Shown here: positions 21,165 through 31,690 of the stretch, piece after piece | Numbering within the stretch: the stretch's first letter is position 1 | How the letters are laid out: every line of letters starts with the position of its first letter | NCBI GenBank assembly: GCA_963585895.1 | Contig: OY757912.1 | Location: 77,036,612 to 77,100,611 of the forward strand | Direction of reading: 5' to 3' | Source of the DNA: Sepioteuthis lessoniana | Taxonomy: Eukaryota; Mollusca; Cephalopoda; Myopsida; Loliginidae | Length of the DNA stretch: 64,000 nucleotides | Notes under the pieces: generated by a model | What the model saw: only the letters and a program-made list of their open reading frames with translations | The model's database searches: none | What the model was told of the DNA's origin: nothing | Program-made: the position numbers and the translations under genes

Positions 21165-21500
21165 TCTTGAGTCAGTCTCAGTTTGCAGTCACGGGAGCGC
21201 TAGGGAATGTCAGGGCGCTCCACTGGGACAGTAGCCCACGGCAGGCCTCTGGCTGTGTACACCCCGACCGAGAGGCAGAAGAAGTGCTAAGTAGGGCTTT
21301 GATGACAACAGAGTGTGCTATGGTCAAGAGAAGAAATTATGGGTCAATATAGCAGTCTCCTTTCGTCTCTCTATCTGTGTCTCTCACACACCTACAAAAG
21401 CTTTGACCAAGAAAAAATAAAGAGTGTTATATTTTTGTTTTGGTCCTTCTTTCATTACGGCTATGCAACAATTATAGACATTAAAAACTCACCATTTCAT
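21165..21500 (+). repeat. Dispersed repeat F (possible solo-LTR fossil)
   Basis: Shares block order with 37400-37700: AGGCAGAAGAAGTGCTAAGT, ATATAGCAGTC, CTTTCGTCTCTCTATC, then a TTTGACC...AATAAA...AGAGTGTTATATTT segment. The AATAAA-like site and GC-rich front resemble an LTR, but no flanking duplication or internal region was found. Assignment is tentative. Confidence 0.45.
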
Positions 21501-21601
21501 CCCCATCGACGACACCTTCTCTTTCTTTTTCATTATGAATTAAAATCTGTCATCTTCCTCACCGTTTCTGGGGGAATCTTCGTGATGAAGTTGCTATCGT
21601 G

Positions 21602-21745
21602 ATGGACTGCAATATCGTTGTAAGCGTGTTCGAACTCCAGCTGTGTTATTTCATTCCCTTTCCGTAAGGTATAAACCCACTTTTCCCTCAGCTAAGAGTT
21701 GAATAATACCACTACTGTGGTGCCTGTTACTTCTATCCCCGCACA
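21602..21745 (+). mobile_element. SINE-A fragment cut by Tc1-B
   Basis: Keeps GGACTGCAATATCGTTGTAA, GTTCGAACTCCAGCTGTG and AATACCACTACTGTGGTGCC. The expected tail is absent and the Tc1-B transposon begins a few bases downstream. Confidence 0.6.
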
Positions 21746-21753
21746 TCCATATA

Positions 21754-23416
21754 CAGTGTATCACAAAAGTGAGTACATCCCTCACATTTCTGCAGATATT
21801 TAAGTATATCTCTTCATGGGACATCACTGAAAAAATAACACTTTAACACAATGAAAAGTAGTCTGTGTGCAGATTATATAACAGAGTTAATTTATTTTCC
21901 TCTCAAAATAACTCAAAATATAACCATTAAAAGCTAAACCACTGCCAACAAAAGTCAGTACACCCCAAAGAAACTACATCCCTAAATGTCCAAATTGAGT
22001 ACTTCCTGTCATTTTCCCTCCAAAATGTCATGTGACTCATTAGTGTTACTAGGCCAATGTGTTACTAGGCCCATGTTTGCATAGGGAGCAGGTGTGTTCA
22101 AATTTGTAGTGCAGCTCTCACACTCTCTCATACTGGTCACTGAAAATTCCAACATGACACCACATGGCAAAAAACTCTCTGCGGATCTTAAAAGACATAT
22201 TATTGCGCTACATGAAGATGGCCAAGGCTACAAGAAGATTGCCAACACCCTGAAACTGAGCTGCAACCCAGTGACTAAGATCATCCAGCGTTTTAAAAGA
22301 GCGGAGTCCACTCAGAACAGGTCTCGGGTAGGTCGTCCAAAGAAGCTGAGCGCACGTGCTGGGCGTCACATCCAAACGCTTTCTTTGAAATATCGGCGTA
22401 GGAGTGCTGTCAGCATTGCTGCAGAGATTGAAGAGGTAGGGGGTCAGCTTGTTAATGCTTAGACCATACGCCTCACTCTACATCAAATTGGTGTGAATGG
22501 ATGTCACCCCAGGAGGAAGCCTCTTACGAAGACGATACACAATAAAGCCCGCAGTTTGCTAAAGACATGTCAACAAAGCACATGGATTACTGGAACCATG
22601 TCCTATGGTCTGATGAGATGAAGATTAATTTGTTTGGCTCTGATGGCTTCAAGCATGTGTGGCGGCGACCAGAGGAGGAGTACAAAGATAAGTGTGCCAT
22701 GCCTACCGTCAAGCATGGTGGTGGGAATGTCATGGTCTAGGGCTGCATGAGTGCTGCAGGGGTTGGAGAGTTACATTTCATTGAGGGAAACATTAACTCC
22801 AACATGTACTGTGAAATACTGCAGCAGAGAATGATCCCATCCCTCCAGAAACTGGGTCTCTGGGCAGTGTTCCAGCAAGACAATGACACCAAACACACCT
22901 ACAAGACGACCTCTGCTGTACTGAAGAGCCTGAGGGTAAAGGTGATGGACAGGCCAAGTATGTCTCCAGACTTAAACCCAATAGAACATCTTTGGGGGAT
23001 CATCAAGTGGAAGGTGGAGGTGTGCAAAGTCTCAAATATCCACCAGATCCGCGACGTCGTCATGGAGGAGTGAAAGAGCATTCCAATGGCTACCTGTGAA
23101 GCTCTGGTAATCTCCATGCCCAGGAGAGTAAAGGCAGTTCTGGATAATGATGGTGGCCACACAAAATATTGACCGTTGACATGGTGTATGTTAATATTGA
23201 CAACTCTCCCTAAGGGGTGTACTCACTTTTGTTGGCAGGAGTTTAGCTTTTAATGGTTATATTTTGAGTTATTTTGAGGGAAACTCTGTTATATAAGCTG
23301 CACACAGACTACTTTTCATTGAGTCAAAGTGTCATTTTTTCAGTGTTGTCCCATGAAGAGATATACTTAAATATCTGCAGAAGTGTGAAGGGTGTACTCT
23401 CTTTTGTGATACACTA
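21754..23416 (+). mobile_element. Tc1-B: full-length vertebrate-type Tc1 transposon
   Basis: Length is about 1.66 kb. Terminal inverted repeats of roughly 200 bases: the left begins CAGTGTATCACAAAAGTGAG at 21754 after a TA, and the right ends GTGATACACTA at about 23416 followed by TA. They agree closely over their length, including the inner GTACTCACTTTTGTTGGCAG-type block. The transposase on the plus strand is nearly whole but has a few disabling changes. This terminal sequence and protein closely resemble Tc1 elements I know from fishes, frogs and lampreys. The right tip continues into a (TA)n tract (23415-23432). Confidence 0.93.
22154..23170 (+). pseudogene. Tc1-B transposase pseudogene (DD34E)
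   Basis: Starts at ATG 22154 (MTPHGKKLSADLKRHIIALH). HTH and GRPKKLS hook are intact to a stop at 22460-22462. A one-base frame change near 22560 then leads to YWNHVLWSDEMKINLFGSDG (first D), QQDND (second D, about 22876) and SPDLNPIEHLWG (E, about 22984), with exactly 34 residues between second D and E. Further stops sit at 22738-22740 (a W codon in relatives) and 23071-23073 (also W). All three catalytic acids are present, so the copy is recently dead rather than ancient. Confidence 0.92.
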
Positions 23417-23440
23417 TATATATATATATATATGATTTGT

Positions 23441-23672
23441 TTGTTTTGTTTTTTAATGGTATGTTAACCTTCTTGGGTTATTTGATGCCAAATCCATCCT
23501 TCTCATAGAACATTAGTGGTGCTATTTAATCCATAGCTGTGAGGATCAGCGGGTTCATACCTTTCCCAGGGGTATTTGTCCAAAAGTAGACGTGACAGCT
23601 CTACTAGAGCTCGAAATCACTTACTGCGGATCCGCAGTCCAGTGCTTTAACCATTACACCATGAGGACATAT
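23441..23672 (-). mobile_element. SINE-A copy
   Basis: Minus-strand order: head ATGTCCTCATGGTGTAATGG (A-box), AAGCACTGGACTGCGGATCC, B-box-like region, GGGAAAGGTATGAACCCGC, GGCATCAAATAACCCAAGAA tail, poly-A-rich end. Complete length. Confidence 0.85.
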
Positions 23673-24440
23673 ATACAGTACCACTTCTCACATATATTCA
23701 TACAATACGCTTACACTCCTAAATATATCTATATAGATGTACACATACACATATACACATACTCATTGCTTGCACCGACATACATACGTATAAATGCACC
23801 TAAATATATGCACTTAAGTAAAAAAAAGATCTTACAAGAGTTACAAAAGGGCTCTTTGTTGTTTATTTTCTGAGCTTTCAATTTAGTTAAAGGTCATGAA
23901 AAGATGGTTGAAATACTGAGGGGAATGGTCATTCGTTGCTACAGTGTTTATTGGAGGCCATTGTTTCGTCTCAAGCTTAAACTTCTTTTTTTTCTGATTG
24001 TTGGTGATTTTTTGGGGGCTGTTAACAGCTCTAACGATCTTTGGTGCCCACATCTGTTTCTATCTCGCAGCACACGCCGCTCGAATGCTTCCAGGAAAGT
24101 GAAAGCTGTTTGCCCAAATAGCATACTAATTGTTCCCTTATATGTGCATGCGTGACACCAGCCTTTGTTCATCGCCACTCAAATATTAGCGTGCGCCAAA
24201 TATTAAAATGACCGTTCACATACTCATAGGCTTAGTAGTCCTAGCCGAACAATTGACAGAGAGCTTAACGCTCGATCACCCACGAAATCAGATCATCCAC
24301 GAATGTTATATAAAGCTCAGTATAAGGGCGTTTTGGCAACAAATTCTGGGCGTCTTTAGAAAAGCGAAAGGACAACAGTAATGTATTGATCCAGTAAATT
24401 ACAGCCGGAATATTGTGCTTATTATGCATTATTTAAAGAA
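23673..24440. other. Unassigned stretch
   Basis: Starts with ACATA-type low-complexity DNA (23690-23820). It then contains a moderately GC-rich piece around 24000-24200 with overlapping frames on both strands, none recognisable. Nothing else supported. Confidence 0.35.
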
Positions 24441-24444
24441 CTAT

Positions 24445-24730
24445 GTTGGCACTCATCGTGTTACGGTTATCGTCCTAGACACGACAACCCGAGTTCAGTC
24501 CCTGGACAAGACTGTTAGTATTCCTCATAGTGCTAACGAGGAAGTTATGCTTCTGACTATTCTCCCACCTGCTGTGGTTAATCAGTTCGGCAGACTAGGT
24601 TCTTTGACGTTGCTATGGCAACCCACTTAAGTAAAGGAAAATTTTAAATTAAAAACTATTAAAGTCCGCTAAGAAATGGCCTTGTGTCACGCCTTGCCCG
24701 TTGTGGAGGGGTTGGGTAAATATATATTTG
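24445..24730 (+). mobile_element. SINE-C copy (diverged)
   Basis: Keeps TGTTACGGTTATCGTCCTAG head, CGAGTTCAGTCCCTGGACAA (B-box area), and the GGCCTTGTGTCACGCCTTGC plus GGAGGGGTTGGGTAAATATA tail. The tail flows into a short TA run. Confidence 0.65.
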
Positions 24731-25283
24731 AAGAACTATTTTAATATAATTAGCAGTAACCACGAAAATTCCTGTCTTTATCAGTTTTTTTCTAATTTTC
24801 GTACATAAGTTCACATATATTGATTTTTATAATTTTTTTAATTAAAAGTTTCAATGAATAACATCGATTTTTTTAAAAATTGAATAATTTCATTATTATT
24901 TATGAAATATCAAATTATTTCTCTTTAAAAATAAACTTCCAAAATATGTGTATCCTTCGTTTCTTTCTTTTTGGTTCCTTATCTATCTATCTATCTATTC
25001 CCTTTTCTTCTCTATCTTCGATTCTTTCTTTTTTTTATTCGTTTTTATCTATCTCACTCTCTCTGTCTATCTATCTATTTCGTTTTCTTCTCCATCGTCC
25101 ATTCTTTCTTTTTTCCTACGTTTCCTTTCCTTCTATTTTATTGAAGGAAACAATACGCGTCTGATTATAACGTTATTAGTTCTTCTTGAAGCGAAGACAT
25201 AACTCAGTATTGAACATAAGTAATTGAAGAAATAACGAAATATGGACCATACAGCAAATGATATACCAACCGATGCTGTGTGA
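24731..25283. other. Unassigned AT-rich and (CTAT)-rich stretch
   Basis: Simple (CTAT)n runs at 24978-24998 and 25065-25078 in a T/C-rich part with artefactual frames. Confidence 0.5.
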
Positions 25284-25655
25284 TATCATCATCATCATCA
25301 TGTCGTGCCGCCAGCACGGATATCCTTGACCATCTCTCGCCACTTCTCCCTATCATTCATCGCCTCCGGTAGGTCTTCTGGGTTTCATCCTGTGTCCTCA
25401 CATAGCTGCTGTATGTAAGTTCGGGCAGGTCGTCCTGCTTTTGCTTGGCCATATGTGGGGGTCCATAGGAGTACGTCACTTACGAGCTCGTCCTTGCTTC
25501 TCCAGCAGTGTCCGGCGTGTCTGGCTCGTCTAACCTGTATAGTTTTCGTGATGGGAAGCAAGTGGCCGTACAGTTGGCGTCTCGTGGGGTGTTGTCGCCA
25601 GGACTTGTTCAATATTGCTCTCAACATTCTTGTGTAGTTGCCCTCAATATAGCTG
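25284..25655 (-). mobile_element. RTE-like LINE 3' end, copy 3
   Basis: Minus frame (from about 25650) covers GNYTRMLRAILNKSW, QLYGHLLPITKTIQVRRARH, DELVSDVLLWTPTYGQAKAG. The 3' end is (ATG)n at 25285-25301. 5'-truncated just upstream of GNYTRML. The following 25656-26504 is unassigned. Confidence 0.88.
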
Positions 25656-26504
25656 TATTTAACTAAACCTAAACAAACCTCCCTTTCGCCTTTCATCAAA
25701 TTGAGTACCTACTGAGGGAATATAACAGAGTTGTATTTAACTAATCATAAACAATCTTCACTATTTCGATATCTTAGTTTTTCATCAAACTGGATAGCAA
25801 GCGAAGTAATGTGAAAAAGCTATAATTGATTAAGCATAAGCCAAACTCTCCCTTTTGCCACCTCAACCTTACATGAAATCAATTTTCAAATGAAGGAAGG
25901 AAAGCAGGTTATATGCAACGAAAGTTATCAAATCTCATTGTTACGCTATTATAAGCTTTTATTAAACTAACACCCAACTTATGGAATGAAGGCGAGCTAT
26001 ATGTATCAATATGTAAGCAAACTTCCCCCTTTCGTTTATATATCTTCCATCAAACTGTATCCCAAATGATGGGGAAAAAAGAGTTCTGTATTTAAGAAAA
26101 GATTAGCAAATCGCTTCGCTTCACCATGTCCCTCATTTGATAAATTGGTCCTAATTGAGGTAAAATATTTTGACGCACTTACTTAATCAGACCTCTCACG
26201 TTTCTTCTCTCCAACGTTCACCACTCAGGATGCCCACTGTCATAAAAGGGAGAGGTTTTTACGTAATAATTCACGTATTTCACTGATTTCAATTTTACCT
26301 GGGGCAAAAGTGTGTGTTGGCAAGGAATCAAGAACAAAATGAAAAATTTCTCTTTTGCCATTTTTGTCGTTTCCAATATTGGCTCCCAAGTCAGGCAAAA
26401 CTGAAATACTGAAAGCCCCAGAGCTCCTTTCTTTTTTTTTTCCAAATTGCGTTTCAACTGCAGTGAAAAACAACAACAAAATATTTGTATTTAATACCAC
26501 TTAA
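25656..26504. other. Unassigned stretch with locally repeated phrases
   Basis: Short diverged phrases recur in the plus strand, such as CTTTCGCCTTTCATCAAA(T/C)TG at about 25683 and CATCAAACTG at 25787 and 26049. They suggest an old tandem repeat of roughly 100-260 bases. No gene recognised. Confidence 0.35.
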
Positions 26505-27487
26505 GACCAGTCGGCTTCAGCTGCAGAATATACCGACGACCTCTCTGCAAAGGCATAAGCCCCCCGCTTTGCAACGAGTGTCTTGGATGTGATACTAAGC
26601 AATTTTATGGAGACGCTTCAGTCCTGGAGCTACGAGGCATATGGAGTATTACTTCATTGCCATTGCACCCGGTCAACTCTGGCCCGGAGTGGTAGTAACT
26701 GATAAGATCCAATCTATAGACCAAATAGTAAGTAAAGTTGGCGACCTCAGTCTAGGGTGACCCGAAGGCTCCCTTTTCGATAGTTACTACACAAAGATAT
26801 AGGGGTGGGTGCTACTCCTTTCCCTGGCTTGCTGTACTTTACCCTAGATCCCAACCTTATATTGCTGAGTGGAAAGCAAGGAGGCATCAAGTTGCATTTT
26901 TTGAGTCTTTGGTATGACTGGACCATAGATTGAACACCGGTCTCCCGGACCATTGGTGAATACTCTACTCATAAGACAATAGCCCGGTTGAAGAGAATAA
27001 TTAGTGTTAAATAGCAATATTTGTAACCACATTACTCTCGACAAAGAAATAATAATTATTGAGTCGAATTTTTAATGTTAGTAATAAATGAAACCATTGA
27101 ATATTGTAGAAACAATAGCAATATTAGTGTGCAAACAAATTGGTTCTTACTCATTTTAAAATTGAATTACCAACAAATAATATATGCATGTCCATTTAAA
27201 TGTGTGCAAACAAATGAAAGATACTAAATGGTTACTGTTACATAGCAATAACTGAAACCTTTTAACTTTGGGCAAACAAATAATCAAAAGTAAATAGAAT
27301 TATTCGTATTAGGTAGAGATATTTGAAACCACTTAACTGTGCGCAAAATAAAAAAGAGTGCAGGTTTGTCTAAAAATGTTATCAATGAAATGTGTTTCCA
27401 AATTATATACATTAGATATGTATGTATAAGCAGTATTTGGCTTTAAATAACCTAAAATGATTGATATGCCATATAACCAAATCAAAC
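26505..27487 (+). mobile_element. Element E copy carrying a nested SINE-D
   Basis: Head AGACCAGTCGGCTTCAGCTG and CGGCCCGGAGTGGTAGTAACTG-type blocks run to 26726. SINE-D (minus) is inserted at 26727-26990. The AT-rich E body then resumes and ends TTTGGCTTTAAATAACC...TTGATATGCCATATAACC near 27480. Insertion order is therefore E first, D later. Confidence 0.8.
26727..26990 (-). mobile_element. SINE-D nested in element E
   Basis: Minus-strand SINE-D with TAGAGTATTCACCAATGGTC head, GGTGTTCAATCTATGG at the B-box, CACTCAGCAATATAAGGTTG, AGCAAGCCAGGGAAAGGAGT and the CTAGACTGAGGTCGCCAACT end. Confidence 0.85.
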
Positions 27488-27867
27488 AAAACTATTATTA
27501 TTTTATCATGTCCTCAAACTGAAGAGCTAATCTACATACTTGGATGTTATTGAACTCGTAGGTTTTTCATCAGATTATCCTTCTGGATGGGGGGGATTTA
27601 AAAAAATGTTAGAGGTTTATTATTTCTCGTTTTATATCAGTGTATCTTCCTAAATGGATGATTTATCCAAATATTGGGATACATCAAAATGTTGATTCAG
27701 CTAAGTTTAATCCGCTGTTTCACATTGTTTTCGTGGTTCTAGGTGTCTAGCCACTCTCCTCATCAGATGAAAATGGTGGCTGAAACGGTTTGATTGTATA
27801 TCATCACACTCTAAGGCAGGTAACATCGAATTTATGGTATGAATTAAACTAGCGCTTCAGCCACATT
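27488..27867. other. Unassigned stretch with a hairpin-rich motif
   Basis: Around 27690-27800, short inverted phrases (GATTCAGC...GGCTGAAAC, GTGGCTAG/CTAGCCAC) and CATCTGATGAGGAGAGTGG on the minus strand recall hammerhead-like repeats, but no proper stem II precedes GAAA. Not called as a ribozyme. Confidence 0.4.
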
Positions 27868-28580
27868 GCTCAGTCGGCTAGGCTGTAGAATACATTGATT
27901 GCTTCTCTTCAGAGGGGTAAGACCCACCCACCCCAAAAAAAAACGAGTGTCCTAGATATGACACTAAACAATCTGGTGGCGTGGTTCCAGTAGTGCTGGA
28001 GCTTTGCTGAATGCAGAGTAACCCTTCTTTGCCATTGCTCCCAGGTCTACTCGGACCCGAAGTGGTAGCACCTGACAGGTTCTTTTCTATGTGTCAAATA
28101 GAACTAAACTGCGTACTTATGCTAAACTGAATTGTTTGAAGTAGAACTGTTTTTGACATTTAACTGTACTGTTTTGGAATTTAACTGTGTAAACAAAAAA
28201 CTATAATTATACTAAACTGAATTGTTTGAAATTTAAAATCGGCTTTAAATGACCCGAAAAGAGTTGATCCTATTTACTAACCCCTCCGCTCGGGCAGGAT
28301 ATGACATAAGGTCAATTTGAATTCAGAGTTTTCCTTCTCCTAGACTAGTTGCCTCACCAAGGCTGAAGAACCTAGTCTGTCCTACTATTTACCCATAGCT
28401 GGAGGGAAAATAATTGGATTCATACCTTTCCCAAGGGTATTAGTGCTATGTGAAATGCAATCAGTCTCGTCCAGGATTTGAACTCGTGTCGCCGTGTCCA
28501 ATTCCTACGACGATAACCATTACTCCACGTGCACCTCCCGAAAAGAGTTGATATGCCGTAAAACAAAACAACCCACCAAC
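27868..28580 (+). mobile_element. Element E copy carrying a nested SINE-C
   Basis: E runs from GCTCAGTCGGCTAGGCTGTAG to the tail phrase near 28268, is split by SINE-C (28269-28536), and resumes with the same tail phrase through TGATATGCCGTAAAAC. Confidence 0.85.
28269..28536 (-). mobile_element. SINE-C with 16-bp target-site duplication inside element E
   Basis: Perfect direct repeats CCCGAAAAGAGTTGAT at 28253-28268 and 28537-28552 flank it, proving retrotransposition into the E tail. On the minus strand: head GAGGTGCACGTGGAGTAATGG (A-box), CGATAACC, B-box GAGTTCAAATCCTGG, body CCCTCCAGCTATGGGTAAAT, tail CATATCCTGCCCGAGCGGAG then TTAGTAAATAGG. Confidence 0.95.
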
Positions 28581-28599
28581 CAACAACAGCCTCAACAAC

Positions 28600-28984
28600 G
28601 AGTAAGATGCGATGTAAGGTTTGTTCTAAGCAGAGTACAACAGAGTTAAAGTCATAGTATTCATTCTCCTACCGGTTGCCAAACAAAGGTTAAAGAACAT
28701 ATTCTGTCTAATTATTTAGCAGTCTATAGGCACGAAGAGAGCCCTGACCTCGTTTGCTTCCGAAGTTATTCAAGATGATAATGATATTACTATTTGGGAA
28801 AGAGAGAGGGAATCTAATAAGCATTCCATAGATATGTCTATTGTATCAATAATTAGGATGATTAAAAACGATTTTCATGTCGAATACATTTTCAGATTTG
28901 ACTGGAAATTGCTTTGTTCTCTATGTTCCCAGAGTGGGAGTGTGGTACTCTACTAAAAATCTTGCTTGCTGCTATTTTAATACG
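28600..28984 (-). mobile_element. SINE-C-like fragment and unassigned flank
   Basis: 28610-28760 keeps the order of the minus-strand SINE-C middle (AGAGTACAACAGAGTTAAAG, CTCCTACCGGTTGCC, TTCTGTCTAATTATTTAGC). The rest to 28984 is unassigned. Confidence 0.4.
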
Positions 28985-29058
28985 TTATGGATTGACAGAT
29001 ATACTCACACACACGCACACGCACACACACACACACACAGAGATAGATAGATAGATAG

Positions 29059-29120
<62 letters not shown>
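28985..29120. repeat. Opposed (AC)n and (TG)n microsatellites
   Basis: (CA)n at 29006-29038, a (GATA)n bridge at 29040-29060, then (TG)n at 29061-29120. CA and TG arms are complementary, so the tract can fold into a long hairpin. Confidence 0.9.
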
Positions 29121-29122
<2 letters not shown>

Positions 29123-29168
29123 GAACACCTGTGACTCAACGAAACAGTCTCTCTGTGGATGACAATAT
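29121..29168 (+). mobile_element. SINE-H 3' fragment with half a hammerhead
   Basis: Starting just after the TG tract: ACGAAACAGTCTCTCTGTGG then ATGACAATATATA. This is the second half of the SINE-H ribozyme tail (GAAA, stem III, stem I strand, outer GACA). The 5' half is absent or replaced by the microsatellite. Confidence 0.6.
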
Positions 29169-29334
29169 ATACGCTCACCTCCCGGAGGTTGAACACTCTG
29201 CCGAAGAACTTCGCGGCGGCCACCCGCGTAATACAATGCTCTTCTTACTAATTGAGCACTCTGGTATCCGATAGCTCAACATGTTAACAAACAAATGCTA
29301 ATGCATATGCGTTATAAAATCTGACCTGACGTAT

Positions 29335-29485
29335 GTCACCGAAATAGCTGAGTGGTTACATACCATGTCAATCGTTAAGTTAGGTGGTTTTCGATCCCAG
29401 TTCGAAGCGTCTAGCGTGTCTAACCACACTGAAGGGTTCTGATACAACAAAACACTATCTCCATGAATCTCAATATACATATTTA
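29335..29485 (+). mobile_element. SINE-H copy with decayed hammerhead
   Basis: tRNA-like head AATAGCTGAGTGGTTACATA (A-box) and GGTTTTCGATCCCAGTTCG (B-box), then GTGTCTAACCACACTGAAGG and a hammerhead region in which core bases have changed (CTGAAGG, CAAAA). Inactive as a ribozyme. Sister copy at 33055-33205 is intact. Confidence 0.75.
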
Positions 29486-29538
29486 TATGTATATTTGGAT
29501 TGCTAAATTAATATTAAAAGATTGCCCAATATCAAAAC

Positions 29539-29544
<6 letters not shown>

Positions 29545-29583
<39 letters not shown>
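29545..29583. repeat. (TA)n microsatellite
   Basis: TA tract immediately upstream of the 3' end of the minus-strand SINE-D copy. Confidence 0.95.
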
Positions 29584-29587
<4 letters not shown>

Positions 29588-29595
29588 CGATATAA

Positions 29596-29860
29596 AGAAA
29601 GTAAAGCTGGTGACCGTTGTCGAGGGGGATCAGAATGCTCCCTTTTCAATAGCTACAACACTGAGATGTAAGGGAGGGTGTTACTCCTTTCCCTGGATTG
29701 CTCCACTTTACCCTTGATATGCACTTTATATTGCTGAGTGTTAAGCAAGGAGGTTTCAAGTACCAATTTTTTAAGTCTTTGGCATGACGCGACCTGGGAT
29801 TGAACCCAGGTCTCTCGGACTATTGGCGAACACTTTACTCACTAGTTTGCTATATTTATT
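29596..29860 (-). mobile_element. SINE-D copy
   Basis: Complete minus-strand copy: TAGTGAGTAAAGTGTTCGCC head, B-box GGGTTCAATCCCAGG, AGCAATCCAGGGAAAGGAGT body, ACAACGGTCACCAGCTTTAC end. Confidence 0.88.
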
Positions 29861-29920
29861 GAGCCAAATAATGTTCACTATCAGTGAAAGAGCACACAAA
29901 AAGCACACACACATAACCAC

Positions 29921-29921
<1 letters not shown>

Positions 29922-29961
<40 letters not shown>

Positions 29962-30191
29962 GAGATTGTTAGTAATATATATGAAAGATGTATCTTCGTG
30001 TGTGTTATTGGATCAATGTTGATATGTTTGCGTAGCTCAGACGCAAATCATAAGGAATCTAATTTTAGTTGTAAAAATCAATTCTACTGCATAATAACCC
30101 AGTGATATTATACTTTCTGGCCGGCAACAAATCTGCATCAAGATTATGCAATCTGTACCTGCAATGGATTAACTTTACTTCATTTCTTTAG

Positions 30192-30230
<39 letters not shown>

Positions 30231-30930
30231 CTGAAACCCCTCCGTTTTTTTTTTCTACCACCGAAAATTCATCTTGCAGTAACTTTTTGCTGTTGTTGTT
30301 GTTGTTGACAGCTCGTTTCTTATTAAATCTATCACGTTTTTCTTTCTTGCCTTCGTTCTGTCAGTCGATCTGTCAATTGGACAAAGAGGCTGAAAACCAA
30401 ACAAACAAACGTTGTCTCTCTCATGCGTTTTTTGATTCTTTGGCTTCTTAAAATTTTGTTTCATTTTATTCATTTCGCTATTTCTCTATTTGTTTTTGAA
30501 ATCTGAAATATTCTATGTAATGATCCACATTAAATTTCGTAGAAACAGCCATTTCAATAGTTGTTTTAGAAAACGTTTTTCATTATTCTTTTCCTTCCTT
30601 CCTTCCTTTTCTTCCTTTTTACATTGTCGTCCTTTCTAACATAGTTGATTTTCGATTATATGTATCGACTTTACCCAAACTAATCCTGGTGAGAAGACCC
30701 CGGTTAGTAGTTGGTAAATTACAGGACGATGACAGTCGAGCTATTACGCTCACTTTTGGACAAATATATTTTGGGAATGGTATGGAACCTTTAATTCTCT
30801 CATCTATGAAGTAAATAATACTACTACTGATTTTGTTCAATGATAGCTTTGGTGTTAAATAAACCATGACGTTTGATATACCATTAAAGAAAAAAAAAGA
30901 AAAACAAACCAAACTATTCCAACCATTACA
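29922..30930. other. TA tract and unassigned stretch
   Basis: (TA)n at 29922-29960, (CT)n at 30193-30226, (GTT)n at 30293-30306 and (TTCC)n near 30592-30608. A SINE-A/E-like AAATAAACCATGACGTTTGATATACCATTAAAG tail is seen at 30856-30890. No gene. Confidence 0.5.
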
Positions 30931-30931
30931 T

Positions 30932-31690
30932 ATCATCATCATCATCATCATATCGTGCTGGCAGCACGGATATCCCTGACCCTCTCTCGCCACTCCTCCC
31001 TATCGTTCATCGCCCTAGGTAGGTCTTCAGGACAACAACCTGTATCCTCACATAGCTGCTGAATGTACGTTCGTGCAGGTCGTCCTGCTTTTGCGCGGCC
31101 ATGTGTGGGGATCCATAACAGTACATCTCTTATGAGTTCATCTCTGCTTCTCCAGCAATGTCCTGCATGTCTGGTTCGCCTAACTTGAATAGTTTTCGTG
31201 ATAGGGGGCAGGTGGCCGTACAGTTGGTGTCTTGTGGGGTGTTGCTGCCAGGACTTGTTCAAGATTGCACGCAGCATTCTTGTGTAATTGCCATCTAGTT
31301 TCTTCTCCAGCCGTTTTGTTAGTGTCCATGTAGTGCATCCATATAGCAGTATCGACGTGACCGCTGCCTGGAAGAAACTGCGTTTCATTTTATCGGTCAG
31401 GTCTGATTTCCATATAGTCGATAGCCTATTGATAGCTGTCCATGCTTTCGTTAACCTCGTTTCGATGTCCTTTTCGGTTGATTCGACGCTGCTTCCTAGG
31501 TACGTGAATTTGTCTACTAGTTTAAGAGGGGTTCCTTCTAGAGTGGAGATGTCCCCCGTTTGGTTATAGCACATATATTCCGTTTTGTGTGCATTAACAT
31601 GGAGGCCTATGCTTGCTGCTGCTCGTTCCAAACTATGCAGAAGTGTTTCGGCTTGGTCAGGTGTATTTGCCAGTATCGCTATGTCATACC
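30932..31690 (-). mobile_element. RTE-like LINE 3' end, copy 4, with 227-residue frame
   Basis: Best-preserved LINE fragment. Frame 31631-30948 runs from ERAAASIGLHVNAHKTEYMC through FTYLGSSVESTEKDIETRL, FFQAAVTSILLYGCTTWTLT, KKLDGNYTRMLRAILNKSW to GRPARTYIQQLCEDTG and REEWRERVRDIRA. This is the region after the RT catalytic box plus the C-terminal arm. The 5' truncation falls in the DIAILANTPDQAE segment near 31686. (ATG)n tail at 30933-30951. Nearly identical to the plus-strand copy at 58672-59425. Confidence 0.93.

Noticed and set aside
27725-27790. Possible hammerhead on the minus strand (CTGATGAGGAGAGTGG...CCACGAAAA)
   Set aside because: The GTGG/CCAC pairing is offset from the core, and no stem III or cleavage base fits.
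29059-29274. CVCV and THTH frames next to (CA)n and (TG)n
   Set aside because: Microsatellite translation extended into SINE-H sequence.
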